NCBI GenBank assembly: GCA_002633005.1
Contig: NMRA01000227.1
Coordinates: 279,123 to 343,122 of the forward strand
Source: Phoronis australis
Taxonomy: Eukaryota; Phoronida; Phoronidae
Length of the DNA: 64,000 nucleotides
Direction: 5' to 3'
Shown: one piece after another, positions 12,367 through 25,461 of the stretch
Layout of the letters: each line of letters starts with the position of its first letter
Numbering within the stretch: the first letter of the stretch is position 1
Notes under the pieces: generated by a model
Seen by the model: the letters and a program-made list of their open reading frames with translations, nothing else
What the model was told of the DNA's origin: nothing
Databases searched by the model: none
Translations under genes and position numbers: made by a program

Positions 12367-13330
12367 TATCTTTCGGTGTCGCGCTTGATATTATTTGATA
12401 AAAAGTGACAGCCGGTACGGTCGTTTCTTGTTCGAAAAAATACGAGAGGCTTAATTTGCTACACGAGCACTAAAACGCACTTAAGTCAAGTCTAATTATT
12501 CTTTGATGACCCAGCGGAGAGCCGCCGGCCGGGAGAGCGGGATGCCAGCGGGACTCGGCCATTTGCCGCCGATTAAGACTAGGCTCTGGCCGTTGCCAGC
12601 AAAGTAAACTAAACGTTAAACCGCCATTCCGCACGTAATTCGCACAACTAATACTTGCTAACTTCGTTTTGTAATTTTCAAATGCCGATTACCAATTCAG
12701 GAAATTCGGAAACTTTCAAGTTAACCAATCAAATGATGTTTCTGATAAATCTATACACTACGTACCACGCTGTCGCCGCTTAAAATGTTGATCTAAACTT
12801 TTGTTGAGAAGTTTGATAAAAAAGAATTTTACTTGTCGGCTATATTGTGGAAAATAAGACCTGTGTCGCTTTATTTCTGGTTAAAGGGGTCACCGGCCCA
12901 CCAGTTTAATGAAAAAGATAATTTTCATATGCCGTCAATCGTTGGTGTGACCATGCCAATTTTAGGAGTAATGAGTCAAGTGTAGGCCGGGGAGAATGAC
13001 CCCAGACTAAATCAGACTCTGAGATTTTGGCTGCTCTACTCCGGCCGACTGACTTTCTTTGATAAGCTGTTTCAAATTTCTTGAGACATTTTCCGGCGGT
13101 AGATAAGGAACTCAAGAAGTAAAGCTTAATAATTGGCAAATGTATCAAGAAATGGTAGGATAATATTGTATTGAACAGTTACAGAACACTCAGCATTCCA
13201 CGTTATACTGTAATTGTAGCGAGAGCTGACGATAATTGCCTACGTACCAGTACACTAGGTTTACAGTTTCATCTCGCTCCGTCTGCGGCAGACCGAGACC
13301 ACATCTGCAAGTACCATGTAACCAGGCGTG

Positions 13331-13471
13331 CGTTAAGTAAACACTAGGACCTACGCTAGAACCTAGCTAAAACCTAGTCGAAGTCACGTGTTCTCATTTA
13401 AAATACACGGAAATATCTCACGTAATCTCGCGAAGTCTTGCTTTTTAGCGAGGTCCTAGTGTTACTGAACG
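13331..13471. mobile_element. 141 bp TIR element, copy 1
   Basis: Ends CGTTAAGTAAACACTAGGAC and the reverse of GTCCTAGTGTTACTGAACG form about 25 bp imperfect TIRs. The interior matches the copies at 14205-14314 and 18845-18985 (shared TCACGT, GTTCTCATTTAAAAT, TCTTGCTTTTTAGCGAGG). Confidence 0.8.
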
Positions 13472-13934
13472 GGAGTCAGGTCCATTACCTGAAGCTGGTT
13501 TTGCAGATGAAAAGTCACTCCCGCCGATTCTCATAATTTAAGTCCGACACAATACCGTGCGTGTGCACAAACACACACACACACGCACACACACAAACGC
13601 CGTGCGCGCGTATGCTCATATGTCCATCCGAGACTAAGTGCGTTTTCCTACGGAAAAACAGTTGCTGCTCAAGTGTTTAGCACGTAAAGGCTCCCGGTAA
13701 AGTGGCATGCGCAAAAGGTTCATCTACAGGCGCAGTAAGCCTCAACTCATTGTGTGTCTCGAAACTGTACGCGTTGATGCTTCCCAAGGTTTGGTAACAG
13801 ACAAATTAAAGCGGCTATAAAACCGCTCTTCTATCACTGACAAAAACCGTGAACTTTTGATTTAGACAACCTACTGTTCTGAGTCAGTTGTTCCTTAGTC
13901 AAGATAGATATGTATATTACTCCCAGATATCACT

Positions 13935-14165
13935 CAGAGGCGGATCTACGGGGGGGGGGGTTCAGTGGGTTCAACCCCCCTCGGCCGACAGGATCAAATA
14001 AAAATTGAAGAAAATTTCGCCGGAAAAACGAAATCACAGGTACTAAAAACCACAAAAAATCTTACACAGGGGGAATCCCTATCCCGACCTTCCTTTTGCT
14101 TGACGCGCCTCGGCTTCGTTCGAGGCACCCTCCCCCCCCTTACTGAAAACGTAGATCTGCCACTG
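13935..14165. mobile_element. MITE with CAGAGGCGGATCTAC / GTAGATCTGCCACTG ends
   Basis: The two ends are inverted repeats (one or two mismatches in 15). A run of ten G follows the left end. The open frame inside is not conserved protein. Confidence 0.6.
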
Positions 14166-14204
14166 CATATGGCGTTTTTATTGCTCGAGACTTGGGAAGT
14201 ATTT

Positions 14205-14314
14205 GTAACGCTAGGACTTACGCTAGAATTTAGCCAAAGTCACGTACTCTCATTTCATGGAAATATCTCACATAATCTCGAGAGGTCTTGCTTTTCAGCG
14301 AGGCCCTAGATTTA
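14205..14314. mobile_element. 141 bp TIR element family, copy 2, truncated
   Basis: Shares AACGCTAGGACTTACGCTAG and TCTTGCTTTTCAGCGAGG with the other copies, but its right TIR is interrupted by the element starting at 14315. Confidence 0.7.
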
Positions 14315-14845
14315 CTCGCTGGTTCCCTGCGTGCCGTTAGGTGGTCGGTAGCCAGCACGCAGGATCACTTATTTTCCTCCGAAAATTGTTTTACACCGGC
14401 GTTTCTGATTGGCTAGTCGAATTCTCAACAGACAGTACTTTAAGCAAACAAATTGGCATGACTGATGGATTGAAGTGTAAATGTGGTCTGTTGTACAGAC
14501 AAATCGGTGCTTAAAATTTATGTTCAGGAAATAGGAAGCCTAGAAATTGTGGCTGTGCCTTTTCGGGGTGCATCTTTCTATTGTCGATGTCTTTTGTTTA
14601 CGATACTGTCCTGTTTTCATACAATATGATTAGCATCCGCGGCCAGATATGTGTTTATTGCCGTAGGGCCTACAGTGTGCTTCAAGCACGAGGCTATAAA
14701 ACATCATTGCAGATCACGAAATAGTTGCGTCTTTGCGGTGTTGTAACGCTAACCAATGACTGCTGAGGTTACATCAACCAATGCTAAAGCGCGTGACACT
14801 GCGTGATAAAGTGCGTGCTGGTCAGGCACGTAGGGAACCAGCGAG
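14315..14845. mobile_element. TIR element inserted in a 141 bp element
   Basis: CTCGCTGGTTCCCTGCGTGC at the left matches the reverse complement of GCACGTAGGGAACCAGCGAG at the right with one mismatch. About 531 bp, no transposase seen. Confidence 0.7.
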
Positions 14846-15063
14846 ATAGAGTTAGGCCTACTTAACTTTACATAGTTTCTAAAAGTTGATTCGTTACGAC
14901 GTTATTTTATTCGACGATTTCAACCAATAACTAATGCAAAGTGTCAGAAATCTGCAAGACTAAAATCATTTCTCGGCTGAGTAAGATCAAGAAGTCATTA
15001 CCAATTTTATTGCGGGAAGCAGTCTAAATTAAAAGAAAAATGCGGACTTATTCACCTTGTTCA

Positions 15064-15234
15064 CGCAGTCACCATTTTAAAAGTGAGCCTAGGCTTTTTT
15101 GGTTTTAAAAACAATGCAATTTGCGCTTAATAGTAGAGCAAAGCGAGATTTTTCGCGTGCCTCGTTATATTTATGACTCAAATGCATTGTTTCTAAAACC
15201 TAAAAAGAGGCTTACTGCTAAAATGGCGACTGCG
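15064..15234. mobile_element. 171 bp hairpin MITE
   Basis: CGCAGTCACCATTTTAAAAG at the left pairs with CTGCTAAAATGGCGACTGCG at the right; arms of about 57 bp with scattered mismatches and a loop of about 55 bp. Confidence 0.75.
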
Positions 15235-15423
15235 TTAATAAGGTCTACAATCGCTTTAGCTCTCACTCACGTTGTATTTTACACATGTGATGATGTAGTG
15301 GGGCATGATATGCCTAAACGGAAATAGGTGACTGTATAATTGTCTTTTGAGAAGTGAAGTAAGATATCACTTTCGGATATGTTTCATTGTACATATCTCA
15401 GCTACTACATCTTTGTTTCACAG

Positions 15424-15620
15424 GCGCGATTCCCGATGACTCAAAACCATGCTTCAGGTTTCTAGAGAAGTCGAATCAAGTGGTGTTACCTTCATGCGCA
15501 ATCAACAAGGTGAGAAGTAGATTTCTGAGTGGCAACTATCAAGGTTTCAAACTGTCAAATCTGCAACTGTATCAAAGTGACGAATTGCAGTACATTCCAT
15601 TGTATTCGTTGGAAATATGA
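15424..15620 (+). pseudogene. Fragment resembling the P2X7-type intracellular C-terminal zinc domain
   Basis: After a good acceptor (TTTGTTTCACAG at 15412-15423) the frame reads VVLPSCAINKVRSRF and then GNYQGFK. The pattern LPSC(A/V)xxxIR..F....YxGF is, from memory, the core of the cysteine-rich C-terminal domain of P2X7, found attached to other proteins in many invertebrates. Only about 40 residues match, no neighbouring domain was found, and the frame ends at 15618-15620. It may be one exon of an unrecognised gene or a relic. Confidence 0.35.
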
Positions 15621-18600
15621 AAGCTACTTCATAATAATATGTTTTAATTACGAACAGGTGTATATGGTACTTGACACAGAGTGTCTCGGTGTAAACGTTA
15701 GACAGCATACATAGAACTTTATTTCAGGTTTATTTTATTTCTGTCAGTTCTCTTTATCCATCACACCTGGCTAACTGTCAAAAACTTCATGATTGGAGTG
15801 AAGGTAACACACACTACCGACTACAATACCCTTGAGACAACCAAATTCATTTTCTGATAATCTCATGTGCACAAGTCTTGAAAATAGGACCTTTAGCAAT
15901 AAACTAAAATCTTGATGTACTGTGTTTAGTATCTTGTTGTGGTGAGTAGGCCTAGGTGACATCAATCACTGGACAACACAGCCATCATATACGCTAAGGG
16001 AGCGTTCAGATATCGTACGTCATTAATCGAGGGGGGGATTTGGAAAACGGATGACGTTTTATGAAAGGGGGACGGGGTTAGACTCGTGGTGATGTCATCA
16101 CCTGGTTTATTAGAATATTTTCATCACAGTACATTTCGTTGGGAAACTGATTCACTATTTAGCGAAACTGACTAATTAGCAAACGGAGTTCCTCCGTTTT
16201 ACACTTCCAAGGTCGTCCAGACGGGTGCATGTATTTTGTGACGTGTCCATCTCGCATACGAAGTGTACAATTATCTGAAATTTTCATGGACGTATAATGG
16301 TAGAGCTTTCTCTCCAGTAAGATACATTGTCGTCTATGAAGCAACAACAATGCACAATTTGATTCGATGTCACCATCTTTTGTGTGCGTGTCCAGCTCGC
16401 TTGTACAAAGGATGGTTTCTGTGTCGGCGGAACCTTTTACGACTGTGTCTGACTTGAAGAGCCCTGAGACGCGTGCCTATCTCGCTTTTTGAAGGAAGTC
16501 TCCTGGTCAAACAGTTGTAACTTGCCTGGTGGTTGTCGGTCCCACTAACCGACGGTCGTTCTGCGTTCGCTAGTAAGCTCTTTCGTTGCATCATATACCC
16601 CCAGAGAAGCCTCCCTTCGATACGTCCCCGTCTTGCTTACGAAGGAGTCATGTCCTTGACTATACTGGCCGGGATTCGGACCGACTTTCTTTCCGTAGCG
16701 TGGTAATGTCGCATACGAAGGATTTGCTGTCGATATAACGCACTGTGTACGCCAAAGATGACTACGTTCGCTCGAAACACCTCCGCCCTTCACTGCGTGC
16801 CCATCTCGCTCAGGGAATGCTTGGTACTTACAAAGACAACGTTCGGCGCCACGTGCAGCATCATTGTTCCACCATTTCTTTCTGTGACAGTGGATTGCTC
16901 AAATCGCCGCCACGTTTGAGAACAGGAAGACCAACAAACGGACCTTCCCTTAAGAACGTGCCAATCGCTCACACGACTATGACATCAAAGACAAAGTTAC
17001 GTCATTCGCGACCATTTTTTTTCAAAAATGCACTTGTTCTAGCCCGCCCCCCTACTTGCCTACTGCATTTTTGAATATTCAGATTATCAAGATATTTCTT
17101 GTATTTAACGTAAGACTACAGACCCCTAACCAATTTCATTAATGGTCTCAGGGTTTTTCTAATTTTCCCTGAATATTTTAGTTGCCTGATTTCAGAAAAT
17201 ATATCCCGTCACACTCTAAGGAGAGAAATATTTGACAGTAATGGCGATCTTCGCAACTTTCGCTTTGTCCCTTTCTCATTGCAACATTTGGAAACACTCT
17301 CGGTATTTTATTTGTCACAGCCAACGCAAGCCCATGCACCGTACAAGTCCGTCGAAAGTAAAAAAAGACTACACAGAGAAGCCACAAGTGGCGGAAACTA
17401 GTACTACCACACATTTTAAAAATCTTACCACGCACAAAAACCTGTACCAGGAACCTGCAGTTCAACTACGTACTGAAACTCTTGCCACCGACATTTTTAG
17501 CGCAAATGAACGAAAACGCAACACAGAAATTAGGTCGTCTTTGGCTAGATCGACTGTGGTTGCATTTCCTTTTCATACCTGGTAAGAGATTTTGCGGTGA
17601 GTTGTGAGGGTGTACGGACGCAGTAATGCAGCAGTTGGTCTTCATCGTTCAGGGACTTTTGATATCAAAACACCTACTTTTGAATTGAACCATTTACATC
17701 TGTAAACTGAGCAGCAACTTGTTGTTACGCTAGTCAAAAATTAAAGTAAGCGGGACTGGGATCGAACAGACAAGACGTTATTGCTATAGCAGGCCTGTAG
17801 CCAGCATTGCGCAGTGGGTGGTTCAAGTTTCTTGAACGGTGGACCTTTGATATTTTGCGAACGTCGACACTGTGGAGTTTTCATGACGACCCTCAGATGA
17901 CGCAGCTTATAATCAGGGGGAAGGGAAGTTTGTTTCAAAACGATGGCTCTCAGCTCTCAGTTCCAAAACGTTCTCGTGTTACTTCCTGACAAATTTCAAA
18001 CCAGGCATACTTAAATGAATGATTACACCTACTCGGACAGAAACATTTAGTCGGAGAATAACTTGACAAAAATTTTTATCTAGTTACATTTTTGCGTGTT
18101 ACTCAAGTTGCTTAAGTCGTTGGAAATAGGAACTGCCCACTACTCATTCGGTTCGCCATTCCGAAGGTTCACTACTTCGAAGGTTCGATACTATGAATAG
18201 ATCTAACTTTTTCAACTCGTGTAATTTTTGCACTTTTACATGTATAAATGAATGATACATACACTGAACGGTGTACCGAAAATAACGCCCGGGTACTAAA
18301 AATACTTTGTTTGGATCATGCGCACGCGAAATTGCCCGCATGTGTTACAAACACGGAAAATGAGAACATTATTGAATTTTAAACAATAAGGAGTGGGAAT
18401 ATTATCAACCACGATACATTCATCAAATCCATGTCAAGGTCGGAACATTTCACAGCGCGACTGAAAAGTTTATGGCCGCTGCGCCTCAACCTCACCCGGC
18501 TAAGGAACCATGCACACGGCGGGTCGAAATTAAATGTAGTTAGCAGGCTACCCTGTCCCTCCCCATTCAGTCCTCATAAATTTAAACCGTTGGTCGCTTC

Positions 18601-18844
18601 AGCCCAGACCCGAGCCCCACGGATTTTGTCCGTGCTTGAGGATGAGTCGTTAGTTAGATTCAAATCACGATTGCCAGTGATTAGAACCGAGCTCATTGTA
18701 AACAACGAAATCAATAAATTAAGAACTAGTTAACTTTTGCACACCCCTTAAATGGTTGCCAAATGGACACAAATACAATAATGTCCCGAATGATATTCGT
18801 GCGTCGCAATCTCGTCACCAGAGATGAAACTAAGACCGGGTGTG

Positions 18845-18985
18845 CGTTCAGTAGACGCTAGGACCTACGCTAGGACTAAGCTGAAACCTAGTCAAAGTCA
18901 CGTGTTCTCATTTAAAATGCACGGCAATACCTTACGTAATCTCGCGAAATCTTGCTTTTTAGCGAGGTCCTAGCGTTACTGAACG
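18845..18985. mobile_element. 141 bp TIR element, copy 3
   Basis: Starts CGTTCAGTAGACGCTAGGAC and ends GTCCTAGCGTTACTGAACG, giving clean terminal inverted repeats. Same length as copy 1. Confidence 0.8.
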
Positions 18986-20782
18986 GGAGGCGGGGTAGGC
19001 GATGTAAGGTCATTTATTATGACTCATACAATTACAAGTAAGGTCATTTATATGAATAATACAATTACAAGTAATAGGTAGTGACTAAACATAAGCAAGG
19101 TAAAAAATACTAATCTCTGGTAAGATGGGCAAACATTGCACAAATGTGTCTTCTGGCTCTGAGCTCGGTCTTACCAGTGAATAATGGGCAAGGGTGTGAA
19201 TTAGAACCTGGATATATAATAATGCTAAGCGACTCCTGGAGCTGGGCTTATATTTAAGAAAAAAAAAATAATTGCCGGAGTTCTGGTTTTGGAATTGTGG
19301 ACATTCGTAGTAGTGAAATTTCGAAGGTGGCGAACCTTCGGAGTAATGGATCTTCGGAGAAGCGAACCTTCGGAATTGTGGCATCTAAACTTGGAAATCT
19401 TTTCCATCAAGTTATTTGCTCCGCATATGAAGTCTGTGAGGCTGTGCGCCATTGACACTGTTGACAAGAGAAGTCTATCTCCATTGACCAAAGTTTTTAT
19501 TGGGTTTTCGGCCTACTTTTCCCCAAAAATGTGAACGTGCTCGTCGGTGTTTTCTCACACAGTTATAGTTAAATAGTTTTTGAGCAACGACGGAGGGCTG
19601 CCTATAGTTAACTTACACTCGGCTTCTACTGAAATTGAAAGGACGGAAACGCACACACGTGTACACGCATGCATTTCAATCCACTAATCCACAATCGAAT
19701 TGGATACTGGATGAAAAACATCATGTATTTGACGAACACTTTTAATTCGAAATTTGAAAACGCCTGACCTTTACCGTACTATGCTGGCAAGCAATATCAG
19801 ATAACGAATCCTTTGATGACCCCCCCCCCCGGCTACGGGCCTGTATAGTGAACTTATATTACCGTCAGCGTGTACTGACGGAAACACACACGCGTGTACA
19901 CGCATGCATGTCAATCCATTCATCCGCAATCAAAGTGGACACTGGATGAAAAACATACACGAATTTGATGACCACTTTCTATTCAAAATTTGAAAATGCC
20001 CACACTAAGCGTATCATACTAGCAAATATACCAAAATAGCACATAGCAAACCCATTTTCCGCCGTTTTGTTTCTTGGTCGATTTAAAGGCGTTCACACCG
20101 CATTACTTTTTGGGAGCTCTCTCGCTGCTTCACTACGTTTTAGCTATACTCATTTGCTTCTAGGACTCCCTTGTACAAGGGTACATAACGCTACGTTGTT
20201 GTAGCCACGCACGTTTAATGCCGACGAATAAAATCCTCCCTAATCGTCTGCACGATCCAGTCATCTATGCAAACACCACTCGGGCGAAGGTCGCCGGGTA
20301 CGACCTGATGAATACGTGAATGAGAAGAAAATTAAAAAATTATTACTACATTAGTTATCATTGTAGTTAGTTGTACCAGTAATTGCAACAATTTTGTTGT
20401 TGTTGTCCATCTATATCCTATCAGGCTGAGGCTGAACCTTTTCCGATATAACCCTCGAACCCCCTAATACTAACTCGAGGGGTGGGGGGGCTTCTTGGCG
20501 GCGGGCCTGCAGCAACAACTCATAAAGCAATATAAAAACTCCCCAGCTCAGTACATATTAAACCAGTGAAGAAATAACTGTAAACAACTTACCACAAGAA
20601 TCAAAGTGGGTAAAAACCCGCGTTCCGTACGTAAAGAGAACCTTTAATTTAGATTTTAAATTGGTGTAAACAGGTCTCGGCTGTATCATGAGACGTGATT
20701 TCTCAGGTTTACGAAGAGCTATAAGGTCGTTGTTACTCTGCACAAAAAAAACGACACGCCGTGACATTACAACCGTTACAAC

Positions 20783-20928
20783 TGGAGTCTGGTCCCGAGC
20801 CCATTACAACTTACAAGGACTGACTGGTCCCGAGTCCATGACAACCTACAAGGACTGGTCCCGAGCCCATTACAACTTGCAGAGACTGGTCCCGAGCCCA
20901 TTATAACTTACAGAGTCTGGTCCCGAGC
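20783..20928. repeat. About 36 bp tandem repeat
   Basis: The unit GACTGGTCCCGAGCCCATTA followed by CAACTTACAAG recurs about four and a half times with variation in length (a 4 bp insertion in one unit). Confidence 0.85.
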
Positions 20929-21348
20929 AATAATGAACTGTTACTACCTTTCAAGTCCAAAAATCATACCCAAAAGACAATGACATTTTTAAAACGATTT
21001 CCTAACAGTAAGCAATCTAAATTGGAAGTTTTCGTGGTGGAAGGTGGGTTCTTAACCACAGATCAGTTGGCCGACCCGTATTTCTCACTATTGGCGTTAA
21101 AACTGATGAAATATTGTTCACTTCTTCTGTACGAAACAATTAGTAGGGCGACTGATAACTCAAAAATGGTCTACCACTAATCTTCAGCATATTTCCAGCA
21201 TGAAGATGGAGAGCGAGTGATGGTTTTGCCTGAAGTCTGTTTTCTGGGAAATTTCTTATATTCCGGCCACAACCCAGATAATTTTCAAAGCAAGTTTCGC
21301 TTACCTCATTACCCACCGTACATTACACGCTAAGCATCAAAGAGCCAT

Positions 21349-22039
21349 ATAATAAACTATTGTTAATCTGTGTGTGGCCAGCATATCTGGACTGGGTAAT
21401 TCGGTGTCTGCTGAGCGGAGTACCGTTAAAGGCCCTCCGCACTACGAACCAACTTCTCCATACATATGAGACCAAGATAAAAACACCCAAGGTTTCAAAA
21501 AGTCACAAGTGTGAGGTATGGTTTTGCATGAATTTTTCTATCATTTAAAAAAATGTCGAAAATTGCAAAGTTGTGCAGCCTCTACAATTACCCTTACTAA
21601 CATTCACAATGGACAATCGTCCAGGGCGTACAACTCATGGCTCGCATGCAGAGAATCACTATATCTCCACGGACTATTGAGGCACTTGTAATATAAACAA
21701 AGTGCTTGGTATAACATGCCCCCTTTATAAAACAGTTGTCAGCCAGCATAATACACAAACTCAATTACCATACGTTTGCGCGAGCGCGCGTCTAGCATGT
21801 TGTAAAGCGAGAGGCTTTTGGGTTCACATTAACCGGTACAGGTAGCGGAATGATGCCTCTACATATTTCAAGAATCTGGGGTAGGGTTGTTGACAATCAC
21901 TTGAAAACCCCTCCCCCACCTGATACACCGATGTAATTCATAATTTTTATAAATCACCGACCACAGAGCTTACCCTAGACCAGTGAACATCGCTAAGCAA
22001 TAAGGGATGAACTGATAAATGTTTATCAGATCAGCAGTG
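21349..22039. repeat. 691 bp direct duplication, copy 1
   Basis: Nearly identical to 22097-22786 (offset 748). It ends GATCAGCAGTG immediately before an N at 22040. Differences are few. The small open frame shared by both copies has no recognisable domain. Confidence 0.9.
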
Positions 22040-22096
22040 NACACGTGTTGTTTCACTGTAAACTAGCTTCGGTATCGCTTCGCAGTTAGCGCATAT

Positions 22097-22786
22097 AAAA
22101 TAAACTATTGTTAATCTGTGTGTGGCCAGCATATCTGGACTGGGTAATTCGGTGTCTGCTGAGCGGAGTACCGTTAAAGGCCCTCTGCACTACGAACCAA
22201 CTTCTCCATACATATGAGACCAAGATAAAAACACCCAAGGTTTCAAAAAGTCACAAGTGTGAGGTATGGTTTTGCATGATTTTTTCTATCAATTAAAAAA
22301 TGTCGAAAATCGCAAAGTTGTGCAGCCTCTACAATTACCCTTACTAACATTCACAATGGACAATCGTCCAGGGCGTACAACTCATGGCTCGCATGCAGAG
22401 AATCACTATATCTCCACGGACTATTGAGGCACTTGTAATATAAACAACGTGCTTGGTATAACATGCCCCCTTTATAAAACAGTTGTCAGCCAGCATAATA
22501 CACAAACTCAATTACCATACGTTTGCGCGAGCGCGCGTCTAGCGTGTTGTAAAGCGAGAGGCTTTTGGGTTCACATTAACCGGTACAGGTAGCGGAATGA
22601 TGCCTCTACATATTTCAAGAATCTGGGGTAGGGTTGTTGACAATCACTTGAAAACCCCTCCCCCACCTGATACACCGATGTAATTCATAATTTTTATAAA
22701 TCACCGACCACAGAGCTTACCCTAGACCAGTGAACATCGCTAAGCAATAAGGGATGAACTGATAAATGTTTATCAGATCAGCAGTG
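22097..22786. repeat. 691 bp direct duplication, copy 2
   Basis: Begins AATAAACTATTGTTAATCTG, as does copy 1. The 57 bp between copies (22040-22096) is unique and starts with the ambiguous base. Confidence 0.9.
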
Positions 22787-24072
22787 ATCTCATGAACGAC
22801 ATGAAAGAGTAGAGAGAACACAAATATTAATGGCCATTATCTTTTATTCACCTTCAATATCAAAATGTAACAATAAGCACTGTTGATCAACACAGAGTGT
22901 CCCAAAAATGCACTTACACCTCAGTACAATACCGGGAGCTCAAATTCACGAGTTCTTATTGTATGATTATACCTTACTGTGAAAGCAGGGGCGTGACCCA
23001 TCGCCTGCCTGTCATGCATCAGAATGACCAATAAATGGCCCAGTTTTGGAGAAGTAAAATGTGCAATCCTATTTGTAAATGTGACCTAAAGATAATTAAT
23101 CTTCTTTCTAATTTAATGAACAATGAAAATATTTCAGTTTAAAGACTTAATGCTTTTTTGATCACACCTTCTCGAATATAAACCAGTAATCTTGTTCTTA
23201 AGTTGATGACCATTCTAGTTTCTGTTTTTGAAGTGTGAGAACATTTTAAAGACATCCTGCATATCATAAAAATCTGAGCACTTGGTGCAATACAACAGAA
23301 AAGGTTTACAAAAATATTGTTTTTGTTAAACAACAAAATGCAACAAGTGAGATTTCAATCTTAATATAAGTAATGAGATTGCACATATGACCATCCAATT
23401 CAGACATCACAAATCAGAAATGGCATTAGCAAGAAGAAAGATGTACATTTTGATATTTTGGTTATAGTGATGCCATAACAACGTGTAAAAGCGCTTTAGA
23501 CCCACACGGTCACAGTGCATTGTATGGAGAATCATTCACAACTTCATTTTCTCAGTTTTGGAAACTGAAATATTTCACAAACAATTATGTTTGTGATTAT
23601 GATCACAGTTCAGGTTTTCAAGCCTACAACATATATTGTTTAAACCAAGCCTAACACAAGACAGTATAGCTTTGATATCAAAAAAGAATCAATTTCATTT
23701 TGCAAAAACAGTATGAATCACAAACCACCAAGTGGATTAAAATGCACCTTAATGAGCCGACTACTGAATTACAGTCAAACAATAGGAGAAAAAAAATTGC
23801 CATAACATGACCCAGGAAACATGTTTGCTGACAAAACGGTAATCATTCATAAAAACTACCTAGGTTTCGCTATCCTGGGTACACAATAAACTGTGACCAT
23901 TCACTTGAAAAATCAAGGCATCGCTTTGTTGGGTACACGAGAAACTGACACCATTCACTTGAAGAATCTAGGCTTCGCTATGCTGGGCACATGATCTCTT
24001 AGTAGATGAAGCATCACTGACTGCAAAAAAGAATTAGCCAAGTTCTTAATTTTTAAACTGCCTAACACAAAA

Positions 24073-24179
24073 AGAGTCTGGAAAGAATTATGTGAGATCA
24101 CAAGTAGTAATTTATTATAATAATAATTAATTATATATAAATTACTATTTGTGATCTCACTTAATTCTTTCCAGACTCT
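24073..24179. repeat. 107 bp palindrome
   Basis: AGAGTCTGGAAAGAATTA at the left and TTAATTCTTTCCAGACTCT at the right; the arms extend through GTGATCTCAC with an AT-rich centre. Probably a hairpin MITE. Confidence 0.85.
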
Positions 24180-24180
24180 A

Positions 24181-24245
24181 ATAATAATAATAATAATAAT
24201 AAATAATGATAATAATAAATAATAATAATAATTATTATAGCAAAC

Positions 24246-24277
<32 letters not shown>

Positions 24278-24459
24278 TGATAATAATAAATAATAATAAT
24301 TATTATTATAGCACACATAATAATTATTTTATTATTATTATCATTGTTGTTGTTGTTATAATAATAATTATTATAGCACACATAATTATTATTATTTTAT
24401 TATTATTATTTTATTATTATTTTATTATTATTGTTATAATTATTATAGCACACAAATAA
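24181..24459. repeat. TAA/TTA microsatellite
   Basis: Long runs of AATAAT and TTATTA interspersed with three TTATAGCACACATAAT-like spacers. Any ORF here is low-complexity. Confidence 0.95.
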
Positions 24460-25107
24460 GTTAAATAATTAAAGCTGCACTTTGCTCTGGCTAAAAAGTT
24501 GGTCTGACATGATTCTATTTGTAATTAGAAGTTTGGCCTGTTTCACAACAACTAATGCTTTATCACTGTACAGTTAACATTGTACAGTTTACGCTGTTGT
24601 TGATCTAAGGTCCTGTTGTGTGCAGTAGATCATTTACTGCATTAATGATGGCTTCACAGCAATAAAACACTAGTTAAAAAGTTTAATTTACTGTGGACTA
24701 AACTGGTGATTTTTGGAACAGTTTGGCTCCTGAAACTAAACTAGTTGTAAGAAAGTTAATTTAGGATCATTTTTATCCAAAGAAATACTAACAATAAAAA
24801 TTAGCCAAAATAGATGTGTTAGCTTTCGGTTCTCTGGTGCCCGATTATGAATGGTTTTAGTAACTTTTTGAACTGCAGTAGGTAATTGGCCTGCCAATCT
24901 TCATGTGGGACAAAAGAGCACAGTAGCGCTTAACAATGGACTAGCTTGACAGCTAGACACCAATTTAGAAACCGCTGTGATTTAAAGTTGGAGGTTTTTG
25001 TAATGATTGCCAATAGGTACATCATAGACATCCGTCACTCATAAAAATGCTTCAGAGATTATTAGGATTGGCCATTTTCAAAATTGCAGACTTGAGAAAG
25101 TCACAGA

Positions 25108-25203
25108 TGCACCTTGCCTGGGCACAGGTGCACCTTGCCTGGGCACAGGAGCACTTTGCCTGGGCACAGGTGCACCTCGCCAGGGCACAGGTGCACCTCA
25201 CCT
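25108..25203. repeat. 21 bp tandem repeat
   Basis: Unit GCACCTTGCCTGGGCACAGG plus T, about four and a half copies, downstream of the OTC coding end. It reads as a seven-residue repeat, but this follows from the unit being a multiple of three. Confidence 0.9.
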
Positions 25204-25461
25204 GTGACTTGAGTTGCTGGCTCATTCGACAATAACTAAAGATGGAAGAGCACTTTGGTTACGAATTCATCATTGACACCTAAAGATGGGTGAAATGCAC
25301 CTTTAACAGTTAACGCTGACATCCTTGTTTCTGAATGGACAGATTTCAGTGGGTTAATGCTGAATATAAAAGATTTCAATGTTATAAAACTAAATACAAA
25401 AAAAGTAAGGTTAACATTTAAAAAAAATTTTCAACACATTTAAACTCACCCACAAACTATT

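Larger units (their letters stand above)
11733..25461. other. RPGR-OTC intergenic region, no complete gene seen
   Basis: Contains a GC-rich patch (12296-12366), CA repeats (about 13569-13600), a 141 bp TIR family (three copies), other TIR and hairpin elements, CCGAAGGTTC-type short repeats (18151-18190, 19310-19380), a 691 bp duplication and TAA microsatellites. Open frames over 60 codons occur but none shows a run of joined exons or a protein family I recognise, apart from the fragment at 15424-15620. Confidence 0.6.

Noticed and set aside
13965-14309. 114 codon plus-strand frame
   Set aside because: Spans two different MITEs; no protein similarity.
16243-16830. Recurring phrases like CATCTCGC and TACGAAGGA, as a tandem array
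   Set aside because: Spacing is irregular (about 80-150 bp) and matches are short; could be an old repeat but not supported.
20558-20767. Minus-strand frame ending near a GTAAGT donor, as a first exon of an unknown gene
   Set aside because: No downstream exon, domain or family could be recognised; a single donor match is weak.
21360-22296. A 62 codon frame present in both copies of the duplication
   Set aside because: Conservation is explained by the recent duplication; the sequence has no recognisable motif.
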